A stretch of 15,990 nt of DNA from Lachnospiraceae bacterium (GCA_900770225.1 CAAGJU010000212.1:1-15990), one strand, 5' to 3'; positions 1-7,436 are shown, counted from the stretch's first letter. The notes: a model not told the origin generated them from the letters alone. Numbers and translations are program-made.

Positions 1-280
1 ACGCCCCGCAGCGAGGAAAGCGAAGCTTTCCGAGCTGTTGCTGCAAACGAGAATTAACGAATCTGATCCAGTCAGAATCAACTACTAGCTGATTCATCCT
101 GAATTACTGTTACAAGGAATCGATGAAAGCTTTCCGGATTCTCATCCGTTCCGCTTTCTCTGTTCCGTTCGAAAATTAAACTTTTGAATTTTCGAGGATG
201 TGTTCTACTGTTCAGTTGTCAATGTTCAGTTTGTTACCTTTGTGTTATTTCTGTCTTTCAAGTTCTCACTTGCGACAGCT
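1..280 (-). other. leader of an rRNA operon (16S lies beyond the left edge)
   Basis: This is the transcribed leader downstream of a strong promoter at 286-314, running towards the left edge. The RNA would begin with a hairpin at 251-278: outer stem CTGTC/GACAG and inner stem CAAGT/ACTTG closed by a GAGA tetraloop on the minus strand. At 209-230 the minus strand carries a GAACATTGACAACTGAACAG segment, which resembles the boxA-like antitermination and spacer sequences of Firmicutes rrn operons. Further hairpins lie at 170-194 (CGAAAATT/AATTTTCG) and 15-31 (GGAAAGC/GCTTTCC). No 16S start is inside the window, so the rRNA gene itself is inferred from the promoter, the leader and the Bacillus-like order in which an rrn operon follows gyrA. 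No open reading frame here looks real. Confidence 0.65.
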
Positions 281-285
281 CATCT

Positions 286-314
286 AGAATAACACTTTCA
301 ATCAGCTCTGTCAA
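286..314 (-). promoter_or_regulatory. strong sigma-A promoter of the putative rRNA operon
   Basis: On the minus strand a perfect -35 TTGACA (309-314) is followed by exactly 17 bases and a -10 TATTCT (286-291), giving a start near 279-280. The DNA just upstream (319-335) is two A-runs on the transcribed strand, as expected of an UP element. The -35 lies only 32 bp downstream of the tRNA-Ser 3' end. Confidence 0.82.
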
Positions 315-345
315 CAACTTTTTTTAAGTTTTTTTCAAAGCTGAG

Positions 346-435
346 CGGAGAAGGAGGGATTTGAACCCTCGCGCCGGTATAACCCGACCTACACCCTTAG
401 CAGGGGCGCCTCTTCGGCCTCTTGAGTACTTCTCC
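346..435 (-). tRNA. tRNA-Ser (anticodon GCU)
   Basis: On the minus strand the acceptor arms GGAGAAG (429-435) and CTTCTCC (347-353) pair perfectly. The D arm is CTC/GAG and the anticodon stem CGCCC/GGGTG encloses the loop CTGCTAA, so the anticodon is GCT and reads AGC/AGU serine codons. A long variable arm typical of class II tRNA follows, then a perfect T stem GAGGG/CCCTC with loop TTCAAAT. The discriminator base is G, as expected for serine. The 3' CCA is not encoded and must be added by a nucleotidyltransferase. I see no terminator between this gene and the rRNA promoter, so it is probably co-transcribed into the rRNA unit. Confidence 0.95.
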
Positions 436-489
436 AGAGCCCGTGCCAGGCAGTGTATTCTTGCCCGATACGTATTTCTAAAAAATAAA

Positions 490-504
490 CGCCACAGCGT
501 GGCG
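490..504 (-). terminator. terminator-like hairpin with U-tract in front of the tRNA
   Basis: The minus strand has a perfect 6-bp stem CGCCAC/GTGGCG followed at once by TTTATTTTTT, the form of an intrinsic terminator. It is the only such structure between the fumarase genes and the tRNA, so it may end read-through from fumB. It lies only a few bases after the start predicted for the promoter at 513-541, so it might also be a 5' hairpin of the tRNA transcript. Confidence 0.5.
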
Positions 505-512
505 CATGTTCA

Positions 513-541
513 AGTATATGACAACATCATCTGTTTGTCAA
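513..541 (-). promoter_or_regulatory. upstream promoter for tRNA-Ser (and perhaps the rRNA unit)
   Basis: On the minus strand, -35 TTGACA (536-541), a 17-base spacer and -10 TATACT (513-518). Four A-tracts on that strand (546-553, 566-572, 579-585, 591-596) lie immediately upstream and look like an extended UP element or bent DNA. The start would be near 505-507, about 70 bases before the mature tRNA. Confidence 0.75.
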
Positions 542-639
542 CACATTTTTTTTATTTCCGTTGCATTTTTTTCAGAGCTTTTTTTGAGCGTTTTTTGAGC
601 AGCTCTGCAATATGCCGATTTTACCCATGAATTAATAAA

Positions 640-667
640 ATGATGTGGGTGTCATAAATATGATAAC
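640..667. repeat. dispersed repeat, copy 1 (partner at 15804-15831)
   Basis: This 28-bp segment, with core GTGTCATAAATATGATAAC, matches 24 of 28 bases of a segment after jag near the right edge, and 19 of 20 over 648-667. GC-rich short palindromes follow (676-696). It lies downstream of fumB. The rest of 436-757 holds the tRNA promoter, A-tracts and terminator-like hairpin; no gene is visible there. Confidence 0.6.
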
Positions 668-757
668 CGGATTGCTACGCGCTGCGCGCTCCCGCGATCA
701 TAATATCGATAGATCCTGCAGATATTGTTCTGATCTTACTGTTATTGACTATCATAT

Positions 758-1288
758 TTACTTTCTGTCATAGACGCAGTTGCCCTCGCAGTCAATAGCG
801 ACAATGACCGGAAAATCACGCACTTTCAGCCTGCGAATGGCTTCTGTGCCGAGATCTTCATAGGCGATGACTTCCGAAGAAACAATTCTCTGAGACAGAA
901 GTGCCCCTGCACCTCCTACGGCAGCAAAGTAAACGCAGCCATTTCTCACAATGGCATCTCTGACTTCCTGTGTGCGGCGTCCCTTGCCGATCATGGCGCG
1001 CATGCCCATATCCATCAGTTCCGGCGCATATTTATCCATTCTTCCCGCTGTTGTGGGTCCGGCAGAACCGATTGGGCGGCCGGGACGCGCCGGTGAAGGT
1101 CCCATGTAGTAAATGACACACTCCCGGATATCGATCGGAAGCGCCTCGTGTCTGTCAATCGCTTCCTTCATTCTCTTATGTGCAGCATCGCGGGCGGTAT
1201 ATACCGTACCCGTCAGATATACATAATCTCCCGCGTGCAGACTCTGCACATCTTCTTTACTGAGCGGCAGCTGGATATGTCTGTCCAT
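758..1288 (-). CDS. fumB: fumarate hydratase, class I (Fe-S), beta subunit
   Basis: Beta (C-terminal half) subunit of the two-subunit, oxygen-sensitive 4Fe-4S fumarase, which interconverts fumarate and malate in the cytoplasm. The 176 residues match the usual length of this subunit. Family motifs are visible: ARDAAHKRM near residues 32-40, then GPSPARPGRPIGSAGPTTAGRMD around 63-85, and the MIGKG turn at 99-103. The start is supported by AAGGAG at 1296-1301, seven bases before ATG. The alpha subunit lies upstream on the same strand, but 262 bp away, which is unusual for two subunits of one enzyme. The same fold is used by L-tartrate dehydratase (TtdB), so substrate is inferred from the family majority. 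The symbol follows one naming habit; this is the small subunit, not E. coli's single-chain FumB. Confidence 0.9.
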   Translation of the reverse strand: MDRHIQLPLSKEDVQSLHAGDYVYLTGTVYTARDAAHKRMKEAIDRHEALPIDIRECVIYYMGPSPARPGRPIGSAGPTTAGRMDKYAPELMDMGMRAMIGKGRRTQEVRDAIVRNGCVYFAAVGGAGALLSQRIVSSEVIAYEDLGTEAIRRLKVRDFPVIVAIDCEGNCVYDRK

Positions 1289-1550
1289 CCTGATTCTCCT
1301 TTTCGGGTGCTCACAGCAGCCCTTTCATACGCTGAAACTTTATACACTGTTTTCGTCAATCAGCAGTTCTCACAGATATCTGTCATACATAATATGTTCT
1401 GCCATTCTGCCCGTTTTGTCAGAAAACTGCTGACCAGATATATATGATCAGACAAAAAGGCATACAGTGAGACATTCACTGCAGAAAATGTCAGGTACCC
1501 GAAAAACTGACTGCAATATGCCAGCCAGCTTTATGCTAAAGAAAATTCGT
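1289..1550 (-). other. structured gap between the fumarase subunit genes
   Basis: This 262-bp gap has no convincing gene. It contains a long inverted repeat at 1360-1371 and 1422-1433 (TCAGCAGTTCTC on the plus strand, 11 of 12 pairs) around a 50-bp interior that holds the perfect palindrome ACAGATATCTGT at 1372-1383. A second hairpin CAGTGA/TCACTG (1465-1481) lies closer to the fumA stop, with T5 on the minus strand six bases later, a weak terminator-like arrangement. I found no promoter with correct spacing that I would defend. Confidence 0.5.
1454..1481 (-). terminator. weak terminator-like hairpin after the fumarase alpha gene
   Basis: Minus-strand stem CAGTGA/TCACTG with a 5-base loop, then TATGCC and five T. 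The gap between stem and T-run makes it a poor intrinsic terminator; it may only attenuate transcription into the beta-subunit gene. Confidence 0.35.
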
Positions 1551-2393
1551 TCAGATGACCCTCACCGCATGGCGGTTTACATGGCAGCAAATATTTACCG
1601 CCACCGGGAGCCCCGCAATATGCGTGGGATATGTATTGATATGCACATCCAGACAGGTACATCTGCCACCGAGTCCTCCCGGTCCGATACCCAGCTGGTT
1701 GATGCGGTCCAGTAGTTCATTTTCCAGATCCTTCACCCACAGGATATCCGATCTCTGACCGGCCGGACGGAGCAGTGCCTCCTTCGACATCAGTGCCGCT
1801 TTTTCGAAAGTACCGCCGATGCCCACACCCACATAGATCGGCGGGCAGGCATTCGGTCCCGCATCTTCCACTGCTTTCAGGATGGCATCCCTGACGCCAT
1901 CCATGCCCTGCGCGGGCTTCAGCATAAACACCTGACTCATATTTTCACTGCCGAATCCCTTGGCAGTCATGGTAATCTGCACCTGATCACCGGGGACGAT
2001 CTTATAATAAATAACGGCAGGGGTATTATCGCCGGTATTTTTTCGGATGAGAGGATCACTTACCACGGATTTGCGCAGATATCCCTCCGTATATCCCTGA
2101 CGGACACCTTCATTGACAGCTTCTTCAATCGGTGCACCTGTGAAGTGCACCTCCTGTCCCACCTCGAGAAAAATAACTGCCATACCCGTATCCTGACAGA
2201 TCGGAATTCTGTCCTTTTTCGCAATCTCCAGATTTTCCATCAGCGAATCAAGAACCTTTTTTCCGAGAGGGGAATCTTCCTTCTCTGCAGCATCACGGAT
2301 GCATTTCTCCGTATCCTCCGAAAGCTCATAGCAGACGGAGATACTCATCTCCTTTACTGCTTTCGTAACTTCTGACACATCTATCTCTCTCAT
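1551..2393 (-). CDS. fumA: fumarate hydratase, class I (Fe-S), alpha subunit
   Basis: Alpha (N-terminal half) subunit of the 4Fe-4S fumarase, partner of the beta subunit at 758-1288. It carries the cluster ligands and most of the substrate site. In its 280 residues (normal length) the conserved cysteines appear as ICQDTG (C66), ACPP (C183) and RCTCLDV (C245/C247); C66, C183 and one of the last pair are the expected cluster ligands. The block GIGGTFEKAA follows at about 191-200 and the C-terminal HIAGLPVAVNICCH segment is typical. AGGAG lies seven bases before ATG. The gene begins 133 bp after the gyrA stop and probably has its own promoter there. Tartrate dehydratase alpha subunit is the main alternative reading. 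Confidence 0.92.
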   Translation of the reverse strand: MREIDVSEVTKAVKEMSISVCYELSEDTEKCIRDAAEKEDSPLGKKVLDSLMENLEIAKKDRIPICQDTGMAVIFLEVGQEVHFTGAPIEEAVNEGVRQGYTEGYLRKSVVSDPLIRKNTGDNTPAVIYYKIVPGDQVQITMTAKGFGSENMSQVFMLKPAQGMDGVRDAILKAVEDAGPNACPPIYVGVGIGGTFEKAALMSKEALLRPAGQRSDILWVKDLENELLDRINQLGIGPGGLGGRCTCLDVHINTYPTHIAGLPVAVNICCHVNRHAVRVI

Positions 2394-2411
2394 GCATATT
2401 CTCCTGTCGTC

Positions 2412-2463
2412 AAAGTTCCTGATTCACTGCCTATACATATAACATAAAGTTTCCGATTCACTG
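2412..2463 (-). promoter_or_regulatory. direct repeats and candidate promoter upstream of the fumarase genes
   Basis: Two 18-bp direct repeats (2412-2429 and 2446-2463; CAGTGAATC[GA]G[AG]AACTTT on the minus strand, 16 of 18 identical) are spaced 34 bp apart. A moderate promoter overlaps the distal copy: TAGACA (2462-2467), 17 bases, TGTTAT (2439-2444). The repeats could be operator sites for a regulator of fumarase. A perfect 12-bp palindrome TACAGTACTGTA lies further upstream at 2497-2508. The role is inferred; the repeats themselves are plain in the sequence. Confidence 0.45.
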
Positions 2464-2526
2464 TCTAAAACATCAATGACATTATCATACGAGCTCTACA
2501 GTACTGTATGAAGCCCGACTGAGCCA

Positions 2527-5136
2527 TCACTCTGCATCATGATTCATCTGAGGACTTTCTTCAGCGGAATTGCTGTCTACCTCAGTATCATTACTTTGTG
2601 AATTGATGTCTTCCTCAGTATCATTACTCTGTGTCTTCAGATCATCTTCTCCAACACTTACGTCATTCCCGCCATCTTCACCGTCTTCCTCGTCGTCATC
2701 CCTGCGCACCTTGGCGAGTCCGGCAACCTTCCCGGCGACAGACATCAGCTTGACGCCCGTTGCACCTCTTCCGAGGACGGAAATACCGCTGGCCGGTGTA
2801 CGGATAATGATACCGGTGTCCGTGATCAGCATGATGTCATTATCTTCATCCACTGCCTTGACACCGACAAGGGCTCCGCTTCTTTCCACCAGTTTGATGG
2901 CATGAACGCCCAGGCCCCCGCGTGTCTGCGCGTGGAATTCATCGAATTTTGTTCTCTTGCCAAGACCGTTTTCCGTGGCAAACAGGAGATAATCGCCCTG
3001 TGAGCGCAGCTGCATGCCGATGACCTCGTCATCTTTTTTCAGACGGATGCCGTAGACGCCCATTGAGCCTCTTCCGGTAGGGCGCACGTCCTCCTCATGA
3101 AAACGGATTGCCATACCCTGTCTCGTGGCGAGGAAAATTTCCTCGTGGCCGCTTGTATATTTTACCTCGATCACGTCATCGTCATCCTTCAGCGTGATCG
3201 CAGCCAGACCTGTCTTCCGCATGTTACGGAAATCCGGAACCGGCGTCTTCTTCACAATACCTTTCTTTGTCGCCATAAAAATATACTGGTCTTCCCTGAA
3301 CTCAGAGATCGGTATGACGGCGCGGATCTCCTCACCCGGCATCAGCTGGAGAAGATTGACGATTGCCGTACCTCTGGCCGTCCTGCCTGCTTCCGGAATC
3401 TGATATGCCTTCAGTGTATAGGCGCGTCCGAGGTTCGTGTAGAACATCAGATAATCATGAGAACCCGTCATAAAAATATCTTCGACGTAATCTTCAGACA
3501 GATTCTGGGTGCCTTTAATTCCCTTACCGCCGCGGTTCTGGCTGTGGAAATTATCAGGATCCATCCGTTTGATATAGCCGAGATGAGACATCGTGATCAC
3601 CGTATTTTCCACCGGGATCAGGTCCTCGGTCGTGATCTCTGCTGTATCATGCACGATTTTGGTTCGACGGTCATCACCGTATTTTTCTGAAATTTCGAGA
3701 ATTTCAGAGCGGATGACACCGAGCAGTTTATTCGGATCTGAGAGGATCTCACGGTATTCGATGATTTTTTTCTGCAATTCGTCATACTCCGCCTGCAGCT
3801 TTTCGCGTTCCAGACCTGTCAGTGTCTTCAGGCGCATATCTACGATAGCCTGCGCCTGCGGCTCATTAAATCCGAATTTGGCTATGAGGTTGTTCTTGGC
3901 ATCCTGCGTGTTGGCGGAAGAACGAATGGTCTGAATGACCTCATCGATGATATCCAGCGCCTTGAGCAGGCCTTCCAGGATATTGGCTCTCTCGAGGGCC
4001 TTGTTCAGATCATACTTTGTTCTTCTTGTGACGACATCTTCCTGATGCTTCAGGTAATAGTTCAGCAGCTGAAGAAGATTCAGAACCTTCGGCTGGTTAT
4101 CCACAAGCGCCAGCATGATCACACCAAAAGTATCCTGCAGCTGTGTGTGCTTGTAGAGCTTGTTCAGGATGACATTTGCGTTGGCGTCGCGGCGCAGCTC
4201 AATGACGACGCGCATGCCCTCGCGGCTGGAGTGATCATTGATGGCTGTGATGCCGTCTATTTTTTTATCACGGACAAGCTCGGCGATCTTCTCGATCAGC
4301 CGTGCCTTGTTGACCATGTAGGGAAGTTCGGTAATGACGATCTGCGATTTCCCATTCGACATCGTCTCAATATTCGTCACGCCGCGCACGCGGATCTTGC
4401 CGCGGCCGGTGCGGTATGCCTCGTTAATACCGGCTTTGCCGAGAATCTCGGCGCCGGTAGGAAAATCAGGTCCCTTGATGATCGGCAGAATTTCATCAAT
4501 GGTTGTGTCTCTGTCCTCATTCACACGGTTGTCGATGATCTTTACGACAGCGGAAATAACCTCACGCAGATTATGCGTGGGGATATTTGTCGCCATGCCG
4601 ACGGCAATACCTGTCGCTCCGTTGACGAGAAGATTCGGTATGCGCGCCGGGAGTACGGTCGGTTCTTTCTCCGTATCATCAAAGTTCGGTACAAAATCAA
4701 CGGTATCCTTGCCGAGATCGCGCACCATTTCCATGGAAATCTTCGAGAGACGGGCCTCCGTATATCGCATGGCAGCCGCACCATCGCCGTCGACCGAGCC
4801 GAAATTGCCGTGCCCGTCAACAAGCGGATAGCGCATATTCCAGTCCTGTGCCATGGTAACGAGAGCACCGTAAATGGAGGAATCACCGTGCGGATGATAT
4901 TTTCCCATCGTATCGCCGACGATACGCGCGCACTTTCTGTGCGGCTTATCCGGTCCGTTATTCAGCTCGATCATGGAATAGAGGATACGTCTCTGCACAG
5001 GCTTCAGACCATCCCGCACATCCGGCAGCGCACGTGAGGCGATAACGCTCATGGCGTAATCGATGTACGAATCCTCCATTTTCTTTTTCAGATCGACTTC
5101 CTCAATATTGTCAAATTCCTTATCGTCAATCGCCAT
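2527..5136 (-). CDS. gyrA: DNA gyrase subunit A
   Basis: Breakage-reunion subunit of DNA gyrase, acting with GyrB as an A2B2 complex to introduce negative supercoils. The 869 residues contain the winged-helix region with HPHGDSSIYG (81-90), the catalytic tyrosine Y125 in AAMRYTEARL, the tower and coiled-coil region to about 500, and a C-terminal beta-pinwheel opened by the GyrA box QNRGGKG (533-539), which marks it as gyrase rather than topoisomerase IV. The last ~59 residues (811-869) form an acidic tail with two 11-residue repeats around QSNDTE at 835-856. The position equivalent to E. coli Asp87 is Gly90. The start is supported by AGAGG seven bases upstream. It follows gyrB across a 241-bp palindromic spacer and is probably in the dnaA-gyrA transcription unit. 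Confidence 0.98.
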   Translation of the reverse strand: MAIDDKEFDNIEEVDLKKKMEDSYIDYAMSVIASRALPDVRDGLKPVQRRILYSMIELNNGPDKPHRKCARIVGDTMGKYHPHGDSSIYGALVTMAQDWNMRYPLVDGHGNFGSVDGDGAAAMRYTEARLSKISMEMVRDLGKDTVDFVPNFDDTEKEPTVLPARIPNLLVNGATGIAVGMATNIPTHNLREVISAVVKIIDNRVNEDRDTTIDEILPIIKGPDFPTGAEILGKAGINEAYRTGRGKIRVRGVTNIETMSNGKSQIVITELPYMVNKARLIEKIAELVRDKKIDGITAINDHSSREGMRVVIELRRDANANVILNKLYKHTQLQDTFGVIMLALVDNQPKVLNLLQLLNYYLKHQEDVVTRRTKYDLNKALERANILEGLLKALDIIDEVIQTIRSSANTQDAKNNLIAKFGFNEPQAQAIVDMRLKTLTGLEREKLQAEYDELQKKIIEYREILSDPNKLLGVIRSEILEISEKYGDDRRTKIVHDTAEITTEDLIPVENTVITMSHLGYIKRMDPDNFHSQNRGGKGIKGTQNLSEDYVEDIFMTGSHDYLMFYTNLGRAYTLKAYQIPEAGRTARGTAIVNLLQLMPGEEIRAVIPISEFREDQYIFMATKKGIVKKTPVPDFRNMRKTGLAAITLKDDDDVIEVKYTSGHEEIFLATRQGMAIRFHEEDVRPTGRGSMGVYGIRLKKDDEVIGMQLRSQGDYLLFATENGLGKRTKFDEFHAQTRGGLGVHAIKLVERSGALVGVKAVDEDNDIMLITDTGIIIRTPASGISVLGRGATGVKLMSVAGKVAGLAKVRRDDDEEDGEDGGNDVSVGEDDLKTQSNDTEEDINSQSNDTEVDSNSAEESPQMNHDAE

Positions 5137-5224
5137 GTTCTTCCCTCTGCAAACCTTAAAACACCATTACATGCATATCATCCACACGGATGTGCATAAC
5201 ATCTTATCAAATGTTCAGAGATAC

Positions 5225-5348
5225 AGATGCTTCCACTCCGCAACCATCCGCAGACGCCGGTGGTTAGTGAATCCGAGCGTTAGCGAAGGATGAGCTTACC
5301 ACCGCTGCGTCGAGGACGAGCGAGAGCGTGTTGCGGGTGGAGGCATCT
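5225..5348. repeat. nested 124-bp palindrome between gyrB and gyrA
   Basis: The outer arms 5225-5244 and 5330-5348 pair almost perfectly (AGATGCTTCCACTCCGCAAC against the complement of GTTGCGGGTGGAGGCATCT). An inner stem pairs GACGC 5253-5257 and GGTGGT 5259-5264 with ACCACC 5298-5303 and GCGTC 5307-5311. At the tip ATCC (5271-5274) pairs with GGAT (5288-5291) around GAGCGTTAGCGAA. It fills most of the spacer after the gyrB stop. It would fold in the gyrB-gyrA mRNA, or it may be a copy of a palindromic interspersed element; no coding capacity is evident. Confidence 0.8.
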
Positions 5349-5377
5349 ATATTCTAAATTTTTAATAAAAGAACACG

Positions 5378-7420
5378 TCATATGTCGAGATTCTGCACAT
5401 CCTTTGCGCGCTCTTCAATGAACTCCCGCCTCGGCTCAACCTTATCGCCCATCAGCGTCGTAAATGTAAGATCGATCTCAGAAGCATCATCCTCATCCAT
5501 ATTCACACGGAGAAGCACACGGTGCTTCGGATCCATGGTCGTCTCCCACAGCTGGTCGGCATCCATCTCACCGAGACCTTTGTAACGCTGGATCTTGTTG
5601 TTGGCGTCGCTTCCGATCTCCGAGAGAATCTGGTCTCTCTCCTCATCGCTGTAGGCATACCACACCTTCCTGTTGCGCTCGATCTTGAAAAGCGGCGGCT
5701 TCGCCAGATACACATGGCCCTGGCGGATCAGCTCCGGCATGAAGCGGTACAGGAATGTCAGCATCAGCGTGGCAATATGCGCGCCGTCGACATCGGCATC
5801 CGTCATGATGATGATCTTGTCATAGCGAAGCTTTGTGATATCGAAGTCATCATGGATACCAGTACCGAACGCTGTGATCATTGAACGTATTTCCGCATTG
5901 CCGTATATTCTGTCCAGACGTGCTTTTTCCACATTGAGGATCTTGCCGCGGAGAGGCAGGATAGCCTGTGTTCTGCGGTCTCTGGCTGTTTTGGCGGATC
6001 CGCCGGCCGAATCTCCCTCAACGATAAAGATCTCGCACTTGGACGGATCCTTATCCGAGCAGTCTGCCAGTTTACCGGGAAGGGCAAGACCGTCAAGAGC
6101 GGTCTTTCTCCTCGTCAGCTCCCTTGCCTTGCGCGCCGCCTCGCGTGCCCGCTTGGAGACGACAGATTTGTCGATGATGATCTTGCCGACATCCGGATGC
6201 TGTTCCAGATAGGCAGTCAGCTGGGCTGATACGACAGAGTCAACGGCTCCTCTCGCCTCGCTGTTACCGAGTTTCTGCTTGGTCTGTCCTTCGAACTGGG
6301 GATCCTCGATCTTGACGGAAACAATGGCCGTGAGACCTTCGCGGATATCTTCTCCCGAAAGATTCTCCTCATTGTCCTTCAGAAGTTTCATTTTTCTTGC
6401 ATAATCATTCAGTGTTCTTGTCAGTGCCTGCCGGAAACCGATAATATGCATGCCGCCCTCAGGCGTGAGGATATTATTGACGAATCCATAGACCGTCTCA
6501 TTGTAGGAATCGTTGTGCTGCATGGCCACTTCGACCATGACATTGTTCTGGATACCCTCGAAATACATGATATCCGGGTACAATGCTTCCGCACTGCGGT
6601 TCAGATACTGGACAAATTCCCGGATACCTCCCTCATAGTGGAAGGTGCGCTCCTGTTCTTTACCAGGACGCGCATCACGAAGTACAATGCGGAGTCCTTT
6701 CGTCAGAAAAGCTGTCTCCCGGAGACGCGTCTTCAGTGTGTTGAAATCATATTCCGTATCTTCAAAAATCTCCGGGTCCGGCTGGAAATCTACGCGCGTG
6801 CCGCTTTTTTCCGGATCACAGGTGCCGACGACTTTGAGAGAATACATGGTTTTACCTCTCTCATAGCGCTGCTTATAAATTTTTCCATCATGAAAAATCT
6901 GCACTTCCAGCCATGAGGAAAGGGCATTGACGACAGAAGCGCCAACGCCGTGCAGACCGCCGGATACCTTGTATCCGCCGCCGCCGAATTTGCCGCCTGC
7001 ATGAAGAACCGTAAAGACAACCTCAACCGCCGGTTTACCCGTTTTGTGGTTAATGCCAACAGGAATGCCACGTCCGTCATCTTCTACCGTGATGGAATTG
7101 CCGTCGTTGATCGTCACGGTGATATTTTTGCAGAATCCCGCCAGTGCCTCATCGACCGAGTTATCCACAATTTCATACACCAGATGATGAAGACCTCTGA
7201 GGGAAGTCGTGCCGATATACATGCCGGGACGCTTTCTCACAGCCTCCAGACCCTCCAGAATCTGAATCTGGTCGGCGCCGTAATCACCCTCCGGCCGGAT
7301 CGACTCTGTGCTGATATCCCTGATCTCACTGTTCTCATCGCTCTGAGAAGGCACTTCGCTGCCGCTCTGTCCCGCGTCGTTATCAAAGACGGTATCCGTT
7401 ATTTTTTCTTCATCAGACAT
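5378..7420 (-). CDS. gyrB: DNA gyrase subunit B
   Basis: ATPase subunit of gyrase. Its 680 residues show the GHKL ATP site (EIVDNSVDEALAG, with E83 and N87; DDGRGIP at 114-120; GGLHGVG at 154-160), the transducer lysine region QTKQKLGN (379-386), and the TOPRIM domain with VEGDSAGGSAK (E468) and DADVDG (541-546) for Mg2+ binding. The C-terminus EPRREFIEERAK is characteristic of GyrB. Compared with most GyrB it has about 45 extra, mostly acidic and polar residues before the GADQIQILEGLEAVRKRPGMYIG core. The start is nevertheless well supported by AGGAGGT at 7430-7436, nine bases before ATG. It follows recF across an 82-bp spacer that contains a copy of the recF 3' end. Confidence 0.98.
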   Translation of the reverse strand: MSDEEKITDTVFDNDAGQSGSEVPSQSDENSEIRDISTESIRPEGDYGADQIQILEGLEAVRKRPGMYIGTTSLRGLHHLVYEIVDNSVDEALAGFCKNITVTINDGNSITVEDDGRGIPVGINHKTGKPAVEVVFTVLHAGGKFGGGGYKVSGGLHGVGASVVNALSSWLEVQIFHDGKIYKQRYERGKTMYSLKVVGTCDPEKSGTRVDFQPDPEIFEDTEYDFNTLKTRLRETAFLTKGLRIVLRDARPGKEQERTFHYEGGIREFVQYLNRSAEALYPDIMYFEGIQNNVMVEVAMQHNDSYNETVYGFVNNILTPEGGMHIIGFRQALTRTLNDYARKMKLLKDNEENLSGEDIREGLTAIVSVKIEDPQFEGQTKQKLGNSEARGAVDSVVSAQLTAYLEQHPDVGKIIIDKSVVSKRAREAARKARELTRRKTALDGLALPGKLADCSDKDPSKCEIFIVEGDSAGGSAKTARDRRTQAILPLRGKILNVEKARLDRIYGNAEIRSMITAFGTGIHDDFDITKLRYDKIIIMTDADVDGAHIATLMLTFLYRFMPELIRQGHVYLAKPPLFKIERNRKVWYAYSDEERDQILSEIGSDANNKIQRYKGLGEMDADQLWETTMDPKHRVLLRVNMDEDDASEIDLTFTTLMGDKVEPRREFIEERAKDVQNLDI

Positions 7421-7436
7421 GTCTGTTCAACCTCCT

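Noticed and set aside
361..630. 89-codon plus-strand open frame
   Set aside because: It begins inside the tRNA-Ser gene on the opposite strand and crosses promoter DNA and T-runs; not a protein gene.
1148..1715. Two plus-strand open frames over the fumarase gap
   Set aside because: They overlap fumB and fumA on the opposite strand, lack ribosome-binding sites and show no homology-like motifs.
4045..5037. 330-codon plus-strand open frame
   Set aside because: It lies wholly antisense to gyrA, whose motifs are certain, and its translation shows no family features.
5225..5348. Insertion sequence or small gene between gyrB and gyrA
   Set aside because: No transposase, no clear target-site duplication and no open frame; only the palindrome itself is supported.
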